A DNA stretch of 7,361 nt from Bacillota bacterium (GTDB taxonomy: Bacteria; Bacillota; Sulfobacillia; JAJZIM01; JAJZBP01). Positions 1-6,136 of this stretch are shown here, one piece after another (position 1 is the first letter of the stretch; every line of letters begins with the position of its first letter). Below the pieces are notes generated by a model. It saw only the letters and a list, made by a program, of their open reading frames with translations, did not search any database and was not told the origin of the DNA. Location: NCBI GenBank assembly GCA_021798855.1, contig JAJZBP010000099.1, forward strand, positions 1 to 7,361, given 5' to 3'. The position numbers were made by a program, and so were the translations under genes.

Positions 1-9
1 TGAGTTTCA

Positions 10-15
10 CCTCCC
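10..15 (-). promoter_or_regulatory. Shine-Dalgarno site of a minus-strand gene starting at the left window edge
   Basis: Read on the minus strand this is GGGAGG, followed by TGAAACTC and then an A at position 1. If that A is the first base of an ATG, the spacing is 8 bases, the same as for htrA in this window. The coding sequence itself is outside the window, so its identity is unknown. In some Firmicutes rlmH follows htrA, which makes rlmH one guess, but nothing here tests it. Confidence 0.6.
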
Positions 16-29
16 AGCAGAATTGTTGC

Positions 30-53
30 GCCCCCCGGGTTTCCCCGAGGGGC
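30..53 (-). promoter_or_regulatory. GC-rich hairpin with GAAA loop in the leader of the left-edge gene
   Basis: On the minus strand the 24 bases fold into a 10-base-pair stem (positions 44-53 with 30-39) closed by a GAAA tetraloop at 40-43, with a single G-U pair. In plus-strand RNA that pair becomes an A-C mismatch, so the minus strand is the better folder. No T-run follows it on the minus strand, so it is not a textbook intrinsic terminator in that direction. It lies between a strong promoter (81-110) and a ribosome binding site (10-15), which places it in a 5' leader of about 75 bases. A second small stem (TTGGT/ACCAA, 54-68) sits just upstream of it in the RNA. It could act in attenuation, stabilise the mRNA, or be an end-processing site for the htrA transcript. 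Confidence 0.45.
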
Positions 54-80
54 TTGGTTTTTCACCAAACATTGCTTTGT

Positions 81-110
81 AGTATAAGGTTACTTGGCTT
101 ATCCTGTCAA
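81..110 (-). promoter_or_regulatory. Near-consensus sigma-A promoter overlapping the 3' end of htrA
   Basis: Minus strand: a perfect TTGACA -35 box (105-110), an 18-base spacer, and TATACT as the -10 box (81-86, five of six matches). The -35 box lies inside the last codons of htrA and the -10 box lies beyond its stop. Transcription would start near position 74 and run left through the hairpin to the gene whose ribosome binding site is at 10-15. This suggests that the left-hand gene is expressed at least partly independently of htrA. Confidence 0.65.
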
Positions 111-1172
111 AGGCCCCGGCGGCATCGCCGCCAGCTTCACCCGAAATTCGCCGGTTTGATCCGCTCGACGGTAGTTGATTTCGACCGTTTCCCCCACCTT
201 GAGGCTGTTTAGGTAATCCAGAAATTCCGCCACTTTGTCCATCCGCCTGCCGTTCACACTCGAAATGGTATCCCCCCGACGCAGACCCGCCGCGGCCGCC
301 GGCGACCCGGGATACACTTTTCCGACCAACAGTCCCCCCACGTAGGGTAGACCGAAACGAACCGCCGTTTCCTTGCCGACCAAGCCCAGGCCCAACCACG
401 GACGGACCACCCTGCCCTGCCGAATCAAGTCATTCACCACTTTTTCCACCGTGGGGGCCGGGATGGCAAAGCTCATCCCCTCCACGCCTGGAGTGGCAAT
501 TTTCACCGAATTGATGCCGATTATCCGATCCTGGGCATCGGCCAAGGCCCCCCCTGAGTTGCCGGGATTGATGGCCGCATCGGTCTGGATCAGCCGGTAG
601 GCTCGCACGGCGTATCCCGTCCCCAGGCTCCGGTCCAATCCGCTGACCACCCCGGCAGTGACCGATTGGCTAAAGCCCATTCCGAGAGGGTTGCCGATGG
701 CCACCGCCAACTCCCCCACCTTAATCTCCGCCGCCGAAGCGAAGGTGGCGGTCGGAAGGTTCTTGGCCGGAATTTTCACCACCGCCAAGTCGGTGGCCGG
801 ATCGGTTCCCACGACCTTGCCCGGATATGTCCGCCCGTCACTCAGGATCACCTTCACCTGGTTCATACCCTGGATCACATGATAGTTGGTGACGATGTAA
901 CCATCGGAACGAAAAATGACCCCCGATCCACTGGCCTGCCCCCTGCGCACGGTTTGCCGCAACGCGTCCAGGCGCGCGGTCGTGCCGACCAAGCCGACAA
1001 CCTCCGGCCCCACTTTCCGCATCACCTGTTCCACCGGCCAGACCCGCCCAGGGGTTTGCGAAGCAGCCGCCCGGACACTCCAGGTTTCCAAACCGAAGAC
1101 CGATACCCCCCCAACCATACCACCGCAAAAAGCCGAAAACGTCGCCAACAAAACTACCTTTTTCCAGGTCAA
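99..1172 (-). CDS. htrA: HtrA/DegP-like membrane-anchored serine protease with one PDZ domain
   Basis: A 357-residue trypsin-like protease for quality control of misfolded proteins at the outer face of the membrane. The N-terminus (residues 4-28) is a hydrophobic signal-anchor after a short Lys pair. The protease domain (about 45-250) shows the complete triad: His98 in TNYHVI, Asp128 in ATDLAVVK, and Ser206 in NPGNSGGA. One PDZ domain follows (about 258-350, with the GLxxGD turn at 296-301). Length and single-PDZ layout match the Gram-positive HtrA/YyxA/DegP-like group. The TTG start is chosen because GGGAGG lies 8 bases upstream (1181-1186) and because it gives a full signal-anchor. It is transcribed divergently from the paaK-iorAB operon. 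A possible short ORF ends in a TTGA overlap with its start. No clear promoter was found upstream. The family call is firm; the substrate is unknown. Confidence 0.95.
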   Translation of the reverse strand: MTWKKVVLLATFSAFCGGMVGGVSVFGLETWSVRAAASQTPGRVWPVEQVMRKVGPEVVGLVGTTARLDALRQTVRRGQASGSGVIFRSDGYIVTNYHVIQGMNQVKVILSDGRTYPGKVVGTDPATDLAVVKIPAKNLPTATFASAAEIKVGELAVAIGNPLGMGFSQSVTAGVVSGLDRSLGTGYAVRAYRLIQTDAAINPGNSGGALADAQDRIIGINSVKIATPGVEGMSFAIPAPTVEKVVNDLIRQGRVVRPWLGLGLVGKETAVRFGLPYVGGLLVGKVYPGSPAAAAGLRRGDTISSVNGRRMDKVAEFLDYLNSLKVGETVEINYRRADQTGEFRVKLAAMPPGPLTG

Positions 1173-1387
1173 CCGTCGTACCTCCCGTTATTGGCATTGC
1201 GGCCCTTGCCCACCAAGCCGCTGCACCCCATCCCCTTGCGCCGCGGCTCGGCGCGTATTGGGCGCCGCTGCGAGCCGGGATCGACGGTTTGGCCGGCATT
1301 CCCTTTGCGATCCGACCATAGTTTGCCCCAACGCTTCCCAAGCAAAGCAACCTTTTTCCGATGAACGCCCACCGTTCGGGAGACCAT
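1169..1387 (-). CDS. Doubtful small basic ORF (72 codons) overlapping the htrA start
   Basis: An ATG at 1385-1387 opens a 72-codon frame rich in Arg, Lys and Gly. It ends in a TGA that overlaps the TTG start of htrA by the 4-base TTGA arrangement also used at the paaK/iorA junction. A strong GGGGGGAG purine tract (1396-1403 on the minus strand) sits 8 bases before the ATG. Against it: I recognise no family, the composition is low-complexity and basic, third-position GC looks lower than in the neighbours, and the frame can also be extended upstream to a GTG at 1480. It may be a real coupled small protein, a leader ORF or chance in GC-rich DNA. Confidence 0.25.
   Translation of the reverse strand: MVSRTVGVHRKKVALLGKRWGKLWSDRKGNAGQTVDPGSQRRPIRAEPRRKGMGCSGLVGKGRNANNGRYDG
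1181..1186 (-). promoter_or_regulatory. Ribosome binding site that fixes the TTG start of htrA
   Basis: GGGAGG on the minus strand, 8 bases before the TTG at 1170-1172. It supports this non-ATG start over downstream candidates, which would remove part of the signal-anchor. Confidence 0.8.
1245..1276. repeat. GC-rich inverted repeat in the htrA leader
   Basis: GGCTC+GGCGC (1245-1254) can pair with GCGCC (1262-1266) and GAGCC (1272-1276), leaving a 7-base loop and a 5-base bulge. It lies about 75-100 bases upstream of the htrA start and inside the doubtful small ORF. In DNA this rich in G and C, such a dyad can occur by chance, so a function as operator or RNA structure is only possible. Confidence 0.25.
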
Positions 1388-1501
1388 CAAACATTCTCCC
1401 CCCATACCCAACCTTCCCACCCTTTTCCCAAAGAGGAACCGGCCCCCCGCCGGCGAATAAATTTTTCTAAACTCGTGCACGGAAAGGGCGGTTTGCCAAC
1501 C

Positions 1502-2854
1502 ATGGCCGGAACGTCAACCACGGAGAAAGGCTCCTATTGGAACCTGCAAGTGGAAACCATGCCGCGAAAGAGATTGGCCAAACTCCAACTTGAACGCCTG
1601 CGTAAAACCGTAAGGCGAACCTACGAAAAAATACCCTTTTACCGGGAGGCGATGGACCGCGCCGGGTTCGGCCCGGACGACCTAAGCAGCCTGGACGACC
1701 TGGTCCGCCTGCCGACCACCACCAAGGACGACCTGCGGCTGGGTTATCCGTTGGGATTTCTGACCTGCTCCCAGGAGGAAATCGTTCGCTTCCACGCCTC
1801 CAGCGGCACCACCGGAGTGCCGGTCATCGCCGCCTACACCCGCAAGGACATGGAACTTTGGGGCGACGTGATGGCCCGCTGCTTGGTCGCCGCCGGTGTG
1901 CAACCCGGAATGTTCGTTCACAACGCCTATGGTTACGGCCTGTTCACCGGAGGACTGGGCTTTCAGGCCGGAATCCAGCGGTTGGGAGCGGCGGAAGTGC
2001 CGATGTCCGGCGGCATGACCCAGCGGCAGGTCTCCTTCCTGGCCGACCTGGGCTCCCAGGTCCTGACCTGCACTCCCTCTTACGCCCTGGTCATCGCCGA
2101 GACCGCCCGCGGCTTGGGCGTGGACCTGGCGGCCGACCCCAGACTGCAGATCGGAATCTTCGGCGCCGAAGTCTGGACCGATTCCATCCGGCAACAGGTC
2201 GAGGCCGCATTGGGCCTGCGGGCCTACAACATCTACGGCCTCACCGAGATCATCGGACCCGGCGTCGCCGCCGAATGCCCGGCCCACCGCGGTCTCCACA
2301 TCCAGGAGGACTGGTTCCTGCCTGAGATCCTCGATCCGGACACCGGCGAATCCCTGCCCCCCGGCGAGCAAGGAGAGCTTTGCCTGACGACCCTCAAAGA
2401 GGCCATGCCTCTTTTGCGCTTCCGCACGAAAGACCTGACCCGTCTCGACCCGGACCCCTGCCCCTGCGGCCGGACCACGGTGCGAATGGATCCCGTCCTG
2501 GGGCGCTCCGACGACATGCTGACCATTCGAGGCGTCAACGTCTTCCCCTCGGAAATCGAAATCATCCTGCTCCGCCACGGAGAGTTTTCCCCCAACTACC
2601 AGGTGGTGGTCGACCGTGAACACCTGATGGACACCTTGGAAGTCAGGGTCGAGGTGACCCCCGCCGTTTGGGAGGCCGGGAGTTCGGTTTTGGATAGTTT
2701 GGAGGCGCTGTTGCGCCAGGAACTGCTGGAGCTGCTGGCCGTCTCCGCCAAGGTCCAGTTGGTCGCTCCCGGCTGGATGCCACGCAGCGAGGGAAAAGCC
2801 AAGCGAATCGTGGACCGGCGCGACCTCGACGCCAAGAAGCACGGCTCCCGTTGA
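1502..2854 (+). CDS. paaK: Phenylacetate/arylacetate-CoA ligase (PaaK family)
   Basis: A 450-residue cytoplasmic adenylate-forming enzyme that converts an arylacetate, ATP and CoA to arylacetyl-CoA, AMP and PPi. The AMP-binding signature SSGTTG is at residues 100-105, the YGLTE motif at 245-249, and the GRSDDM hinge region near 334-339. The C-terminal lid ends with a GKAKR stretch carrying the expected catalytic-type lysine. A CPCG pair of cysteines (320-323) is also typical of this family. Length is normal for PaaK. I chose the ATG at 1502 because the family N-terminus (a YWN...ETM pattern followed by a LQLERL helix) starts about a dozen residues in. The nearest purine tract (1481-1488) is 13 bases away, rather far, so a start at TTG 1493 is possible; the frame open to 1361 is not protein-like. 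It overlaps iorA by 4 bases, and that neighbour points to indoleacetate, phenylacetate or hydroxyphenylacetate as substrate. The exact substrate is inferred. Confidence 0.93.
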   Translation: MAGTSTTEKGSYWNLQVETMPRKRLAKLQLERLRKTVRRTYEKIPFYREAMDRAGFGPDDLSSLDDLVRLPTTTKDDLRLGYPLGFLTCSQEEIVRFHASSGTTGVPVIAAYTRKDMELWGDVMARCLVAAGVQPGMFVHNAYGYGLFTGGLGFQAGIQRLGAAEVPMSGGMTQRQVSFLADLGSQVLTCTPSYALVIAETARGLGVDLAADPRLQIGIFGAEVWTDSIRQQVEAALGLRAYNIYGLTEIIGPGVAAECPAHRGLHIQEDWFLPEILDPDTGESLPPGEQGELCLTTLKEAMPLLRFRTKDLTRLDPDPCPCGRTTVRMDPVLGRSDDMLTIRGVNVFPSEIEIILLRHGEFSPNYQVVVDREHLMDTLEVRVEVTPAVWEAGSSVLDSLEALLRQELLELLAVSAKVQLVAPGWMPRSEGKAKRIVDRRDLDAKKHGSR

Positions 2855-4611
2855 GTCCTCCCTCCGGCCCGGCTTCCCGTATCCTGCTGTCCGGCAACGA
2901 GGCCATCGCCCTGGGAGCCTGGGAGGCCGGGGTTCGGGTGGCGTCCGCCTATCCCGGGACCCCCAGCACCGAGATCCTGGAGACGTTGGGGCGCTACCCC
3001 GAAGTCCGGGCCGAATGGTCCCCCAACGAGAAAGTGGCCTTCGACGTGGCCGTGGGAGCCGCTTACGGTGGGGCACGGGCCCTCACCGCCATGAAGCACG
3101 TCGGCCTGAACGTGGCCGCCGACTCCCTCTTTTACGCCGTCTACACCGGAATCCAAGCCGGACTGGTGGTGGTGGTGGCCGACGACCCGGGGATGCACAG
3201 TTCCCAAAACGAACAGGACAGCCGCCACTACGCCCATTTCAGCAAGCTGCCCTGCCTGGAGCCGTCCGATCCTGCCGAGGCCAGACGCTTCGCGGTCCTG
3301 GCCTTCGACCTGTCCGAACAGTTCGATACCCCCGTGCTCTTGAGGAGCACCACCAGGCTTTCCCACGGCAAAGCATCCGTCCCCGCCCCCGGCCGGCGCC
3401 GCGAACACCCGGCGTCCGGCTTCCGCCGCAACCTGGCCAAATACGTGATGGTTCCGGGCTTCGCTCGCGGCCGCCACCCGGTGGTGGAACAACGGTTGGA
3501 TTACCTGGCCGCTTGGGCCGAAGATTTCCCGGGAAATGAGATCATCCCCGGCCATGGACCCGTGGGGGTGGTAACCTCCGGGGTGGCCTACCAATACGTC
3601 CGCGAAATTCTCCCCGACGCGCCGGTCCTCAGGTTGGGAATGGTGCACCCCCTCCCCTCCCGGCTCCTGCGCCGTTTCGCCGCAACGGTGGACCGGCTCT
3701 TGGTGGTGGAGGAACTCGACCCCTTCTTGTTGGAAAAGCTGGCCGGATTGGGTATCCAGGCGGAAGGACTACCCGCAGCCCTACGCACCGGAGAGCTTTC
3801 AACCGTGCGCCTGCGCACCGTTCTGGACGCCGGCGCGGGTCCCGGGCCGGCCGCCGGGGAACCACCCCTGCCGGGTCGCCCGCCGGTTCTGTGCGCCGGC
3901 TGCGGTCACCGGGGTGTTTTCTACGCCCTGAAGACCCTGAAAGCCACGGTCTTCGGGGACATCGGCTGCTATTCCCTGGGGGTTGGACACCCCCTTGAAG
4001 CCATGGATACCCTGGGCTGCATGGGCGCCGGTATCGGCGTGGCCCACGGCGCCTTCAAAGCCGGAGGCACCAGACGCCCGGTGGCGGTCATCGGTGATTC
4101 CACTCTCTTTCATTCCGGAATCCCCCCGCTGCTAAATCTGGTTTATAACGGTGGGAATGTCCCGGTAATCATTCTGGACAACCGAACCACCGCCATGACC
4201 GGGCGTCAGGACCATCCGGGCACCGGCAAAACCCTCCAGGGATCGACCGGCAAAGCGGTCAGCCTGCCCGGTCTTTGTCGCGCTCTCGGCGTGGAGCGGG
4301 TCTTCGAGGTGTCCCCCTACAACCTGGTGGAACTGCGCCGGCTCCTCCGGGAATCCTGGACCGTGACGGAGCCTTCGGTGATCATCGCCGGCCACCCTTG
4401 CGTCCTGGCCACCAGGGAGCGCCGACCCGCCCCCGTGGTTGACCGAGACCGCTGCAACAACTGCGGCCTTTGCCTCCTCCTCGGTTGTCCGCCGATCACC
4501 CGTCTGGACGCCGGGGGAGTGTCCATCGACCAGGTCGGGTGCAACGGGTGCGGCCTGTGTGTCCTGGCCTGTGCCCGGGGAGCCATTCTCCCGGAGGAGG
4601 TGGACAAGTGA
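2851..4611 (+). CDS. iorA: Indolepyruvate:ferredoxin oxidoreductase, alpha subunit
   Basis: A 586-residue catalytic subunit that, with IorB, oxidatively decarboxylates arylpyruvates to arylacetyl-CoA and reduces ferredoxin. Order of domains: pyrimidine-binding TPP domain (about 11-190, with the GNEAIA and YPGTPSTE motifs), a middle transketolase-C-like domain (about 230-330), the TPP pyrophosphate domain (about 340-520) with CAGCGHRG at 348-355, GDIGC at 369-373 and the GD(415-416)...DN(443-444) cofactor motif, and a C-terminal ferredoxin-like domain. The last has two cysteine sets, C535/C538/C541/C546 and C564/C567/C570/C574, for two [4Fe-4S] clusters. Length is typical. The TTG start overlaps the paaK stop (TTGA) and has no strong ribosome binding site of its own, so translation is probably coupled. 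Oddities: Gly352 where I remember a conserved Pro in the CxGCPHR motif, and Ala instead of Pro after the final cluster cysteine. The family assignment is very secure. Confidence 0.96.
   Translation: MSPPSGPASRILLSGNEAIALGAWEAGVRVASAYPGTPSTEILETLGRYPEVRAEWSPNEKVAFDVAVGAAYGGARALTAMKHVGLNVAADSLFYAVYTGIQAGLVVVVADDPGMHSSQNEQDSRHYAHFSKLPCLEPSDPAEARRFAVLAFDLSEQFDTPVLLRSTTRLSHGKASVPAPGRRREHPASGFRRNLAKYVMVPGFARGRHPVVEQRLDYLAAWAEDFPGNEIIPGHGPVGVVTSGVAYQYVREILPDAPVLRLGMVHPLPSRLLRRFAATVDRLLVVEELDPFLLEKLAGLGIQAEGLPAALRTGELSTVRLRTVLDAGAGPGPAAGEPPLPGRPPVLCAGCGHRGVFYALKTLKATVFGDIGCYSLGVGHPLEAMDTLGCMGAGIGVAHGAFKAGGTRRPVAVIGDSTLFHSGIPPLLNLVYNGGNVPVIILDNRTTAMTGRQDHPGTGKTLQGSTGKAVSLPGLCRALGVERVFEVSPYNLVELRRLLRESWTVTEPSVIIAGHPCVLATRERRPAPVVDRDRCNNCGLCLLLGCPPITRLDAGGVSIDQVGCNGCGLCVLACARGAILPEEVDK
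4593..4600 (+). promoter_or_regulatory. Ribosome binding site for iorB inside the end of iorA
   Basis: GGAGGAGG lies within the last codons of iorA, 7 bases before the GTG at 4608-4610. It decides this GTG as the start of iorB, although the same frame stays open upstream to 4470. Confidence 0.85.
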
Positions 4612-5234
4612 AGGCGGACTTTTTGCTGGCCGGCGTCGGCGGCCAGGGCGTCGTCCTCACCGGAGACATCCTGGCCGAAGTCGGCCTGCGCTTACGGCTG
4701 GACGTCAAAAAAGCGGACGTCCACGGCTTGGCCCAGCGGGGAGGCGCGGTGGAGGCTTGCGTCCGCTGGGGAAAACTGGTCAATTCGCCGCTCATCGCTG
4801 CGGCCGATTTTTTATTGGGGTTGGAGAGCCTGGAGGCCGCCAGGTGCGCCGCGCGGTTGCGGCAAGGCGGCGTGGCCCTGGTCAACCGGCACCGGTTGCT
4901 CCCGCCCGGGCTTTCCCCGGCCGATTATCCCAACGACGAGGAAGTCGCCCGGCGCTTTGCCGGCAAAAACCTGCATTGGGTGGATGCCACCGCCGCGGCG
5001 GCCTCCCTCGGCAACCCGATCCTGGCCGGCACCGTGCTTTTGGGCCATTTGTCCCGGTTCCTCCCGGCGGAGGAAGCGGTTTGGCTGTCCGTCCTAAACG
5101 AAAAAGTCCCTCCCCGTCACCGGGAAACCAATCTTTTGGCTTTCCGACGGGGGAGGGATCCCGCTCCGGGAGAAAGGGACGCCGACAAAGGAACTTGCGC
5201 CAATGGCCAACCCGGCGGGCCGGCGCCACCGTGA
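4608..5234 (+). CDS. iorB: Indolepyruvate:ferredoxin oxidoreductase, beta subunit
   Basis: A 208-residue small subunit of the 2-oxoacid:ferredoxin oxidoreductase gamma-domain type that pairs with IorA. The start shows the GVGGQGV glycine motif (residues 9-15), and VHGLAQRGG (38-46) is the conserved IorB segment; LGNPILAG (near 136-143) is the later family motif. The GTG start overlaps the iorA stop (GTGA) and has a strong ribosome binding site. A separate IorB next to IorA is the usual two-gene form, unlike the fused bacterial versions. The last 20 or so residues are rich in Gly, Pro and Asp and look like a variable tail beyond the folded domain. The stop lies 10 bases from the stop of the convergent metallopeptidase gene. 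Confidence 0.95.
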   Translation: MKADFLLAGVGGQGVVLTGDILAEVGLRLRLDVKKADVHGLAQRGGAVEACVRWGKLVNSPLIAAADFLLGLESLEAARCAARLRQGGVALVNRHRLLPPGLSPADYPNDEEVARRFAGKNLHWVDATAAAASLGNPILAGTVLLGHLSRFLPAEEAVWLSVLNEKVPPRHRETNLLAFRRGRDPAPGERDADKGTCANGQPGGPAPP

Positions 5235-5246
5235 CCGCCGCCGGTC
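5218..5246. terminator. Possible bidirectional hairpin spanning the convergent stop codons
   Basis: Bases 5218-5225 (GGCCGGCG) can pair with 5239-5246 (CGCCGGTC), eight pairs including one G-T, around a 13-base loop. The iorB stop (5232-5234) is in the loop and the metallopeptidase stop (5245-5247) is at the stem base. No T-run follows on either strand, so it would be a weak or Rho-assisted terminator if it works as one. No better terminator is visible for either gene. Confidence 0.3.
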
Positions 5247-6063
5247 AAGGGCTGGCCAGGCGCTCGGGCGTCAGGCCGTAAACCTGCTGCACCGCCGCCG
5301 GGAACCTCGTCCCGACGGCCAGGCGGGCGATCAGGGACCGTAGCCCGGCCTGGCCGCGCAACCGTGCCAGACGTTCCACCAGGGACAGGGCTTGGTGATA
5401 AGCCAGGGCCTGGTCGGGCAGGGAGTAAAAGGAACCGTCCAATTGGGCATAGGAGTAGGGTTTTTCATTATCCCGCGGCGACGTCCACACGTAACCCGTG
5501 ATTTTTTTATCCTCGTATTGGGCCAACCCTTCGGTAAACCAGGACGGATAGTTGCCGTCGGTTCGGTAATCGAGCACCAGGTGGGTCAATTCGTGCGCCA
5601 TGGGGCCGTTTTGGAAAAAGTAGGCCGCCCTGACCGATTCCGGCCAGGCGGCCGGAATCCAGGTTCCGGGGTAGGGAATCCGGATGATTCCCTCCCAGTA
5701 GAGTCCGACCACCGTTTCGTCGGGTAACCCGCCGACCGCCGCCGCCAATGCCGCCTGGGTCGGGTACATGACGATGGTGAGCTTGCCGGGCGGGGAATAG
5801 CCCAAATCGCCGGTGACTTTGCCATAAGCCTTCTCGGCGGCGGCCAGCACCAGGGAGGCATAGTTCCCGTCACGGCGCGGATAATAAAGGACGAAGTGGG
5901 AGTTGGCGCGGACCTGATCGCCTCCGGCGGCGAATTGGGCCGCCTGCACCTGACCGGCACGCCGGGCGGCGTACAGGTCGCTGCGCAGCGAATCGAAGTT
6001 CCCGACGAGCAGCGTTAAGAGAATCAGGCCAACGATCAATAGTGGCCAACGTCGCCGGCGCAT
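5245..6063 (-). CDS. Membrane-anchored zinc metallopeptidase, peptidase MA (gluzincin-like) family
   Basis: A 272-residue protein. Four Arg residues at positions 2-5 are followed by a hydrophobic segment (about 7-21), consistent with a signal-anchor that puts the rest outside the membrane. The zinc site is HELTH (His157, Glu158, His161), and Glu178 in the WFTEGLA segment is the likely third ligand, 17 residues after the second histidine. This HExxH...E pattern plus the EGLAQYE helix is typical of the Peptidase MA-like domain (PF13485). A helical C-terminal part (about 215-270) follows, as in relatives. ATG start with GAGGTG 7 bases upstream (6071-6076). It follows scfB in the same direction with a 73-base gap that contains its own promoter. 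The substrate is unknown; its position next to the SCIFF maturase is suggestive but does not prove a link. Confidence 0.88.
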   Translation of the reverse strand: MRRRRWPLLIVGLILLTLLVGNFDSLRSDLYAARRAGQVQAAQFAAGGDQVRANSHFVLYYPRRDGNYASLVLAAAEKAYGKVTGDLGYSPPGKLTIVMYPTQAALAAAVGGLPDETVVGLYWEGIIRIPYPGTWIPAAWPESVRAAYFFQNGPMAHELTHLVLDYRTDGNYPSWFTEGLAQYEDKKITGYVWTSPRDNEKPYSYAQLDGSFYSLPDQALAYHQALSLVERLARLRGQAGLRSLIARLAVGTRFPAAVQQVYGLTPERLASP

Positions 6064-6070
6064 TTTTGGA

Positions 6071-6089
6071 CACCTCGCTTATCGAGCGA
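6071..6089 (-). promoter_or_regulatory. Ribosome binding site overlapped by a small hairpin, metallopeptidase gene
   Basis: GAGGTG (6071-6076, minus strand) is 7 bases before the ATG at 6061-6063. A 5-base-pair stem (6085-6089 with 6075-6079, loop 6080-6084) includes the first two bases of this site. The stem is short, so any effect on translation would be modest; it could be chance. Confidence 0.4.
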
Positions 6090-6101
6090 ACGTGTCTTTA
6101 T

Positions 6102-6129
6102 ATTTTAGCGGCTGATTCCCGTTTGCCAA
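6102..6129 (-). promoter_or_regulatory. Sigma-A-type promoter for the metallopeptidase gene
   Basis: Minus strand: TTGGCA (-35, 6124-6129, five of six matches), a 16-base spacer, and TAAAAT (-10, 6102-6107, five of six matches). It starts 8 bases beyond the scfB stop, so transcription would begin near 6095 and give a leader of about 30 bases. It suggests that the peptidase can be expressed separately from scfB. Confidence 0.6.
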
Positions 6130-6136
6130 TGGCTGT

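Larger units (their letters stand above)
1173..1501. other. Divergent intergenic region between htrA and paaK
   Basis: This 329-base gap should carry the outward promoters for htrA and for the paaK-iorAB operon, but I find no pair of -35/-10 boxes with good spacing on either strand. It holds an AT-rich patch at 1455-1472, the only one in the region and a possible promoter core, the doubtful small ORF on the minus strand, and a GC-rich dyad at 1245-1276. I recognise no riboswitch or T-box with confidence. Confidence 0.6.

Noticed and set aside
30..68. Intrinsic terminator on the plus strand (stem at 30-53 followed by a T-rich stretch)
   Set aside because: In plus-strand RNA the stem has an A-C mismatch and the T-run is broken, while a minus-strand promoter and ribosome binding site flank the element. 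A plus-strand gene ending here would conflict with a minus-strand gene starting at position 1.
1280..1335. Minus-strand GGGGCAAAC followed by TCGCAAAG, recalling the c-di-GMP-I (GEMM-I) riboswitch core
   Set aside because: Only 12 bases separate the two motifs, too few for the usual stem with a GNRA loop, and the later GGCC/AGCCGGG part is not in place. A covariance scan with RF01051 on minus-strand 1173-1400 would settle it; a significant hit would revive the idea.
1361..1501. Longer paaK starting at the ATG at 1361
   Set aside because: The extra 47 residues are rich in Pro, His and Arg, do not resemble the PaaK N-terminus, and have no ribosome binding site at a suitable distance.
3165..3179. 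Run of GGT/GTG triplets as a possible microsatellite
   Set aside because: It encodes a run of valines in a buried strand of the iorA pyrimidine domain, as expected for the fold; it is short.
1682..3648. Long open frames on the minus strand opposite paaK and iorA (up to 464 codons)
   Set aside because: They are by-products of high third-position GC in the plus-strand genes; the translations are low-complexity and match no family, while the plus strand carries complete motifs.
4470..4607. N-terminal extension of iorB upstream of the GTG at 4608
   Set aside because: The extension lies in the wrong frame over the iorA ferredoxin domain and looks non-protein-like; the GTG has a strong ribosome binding site and gives the family N-terminus.
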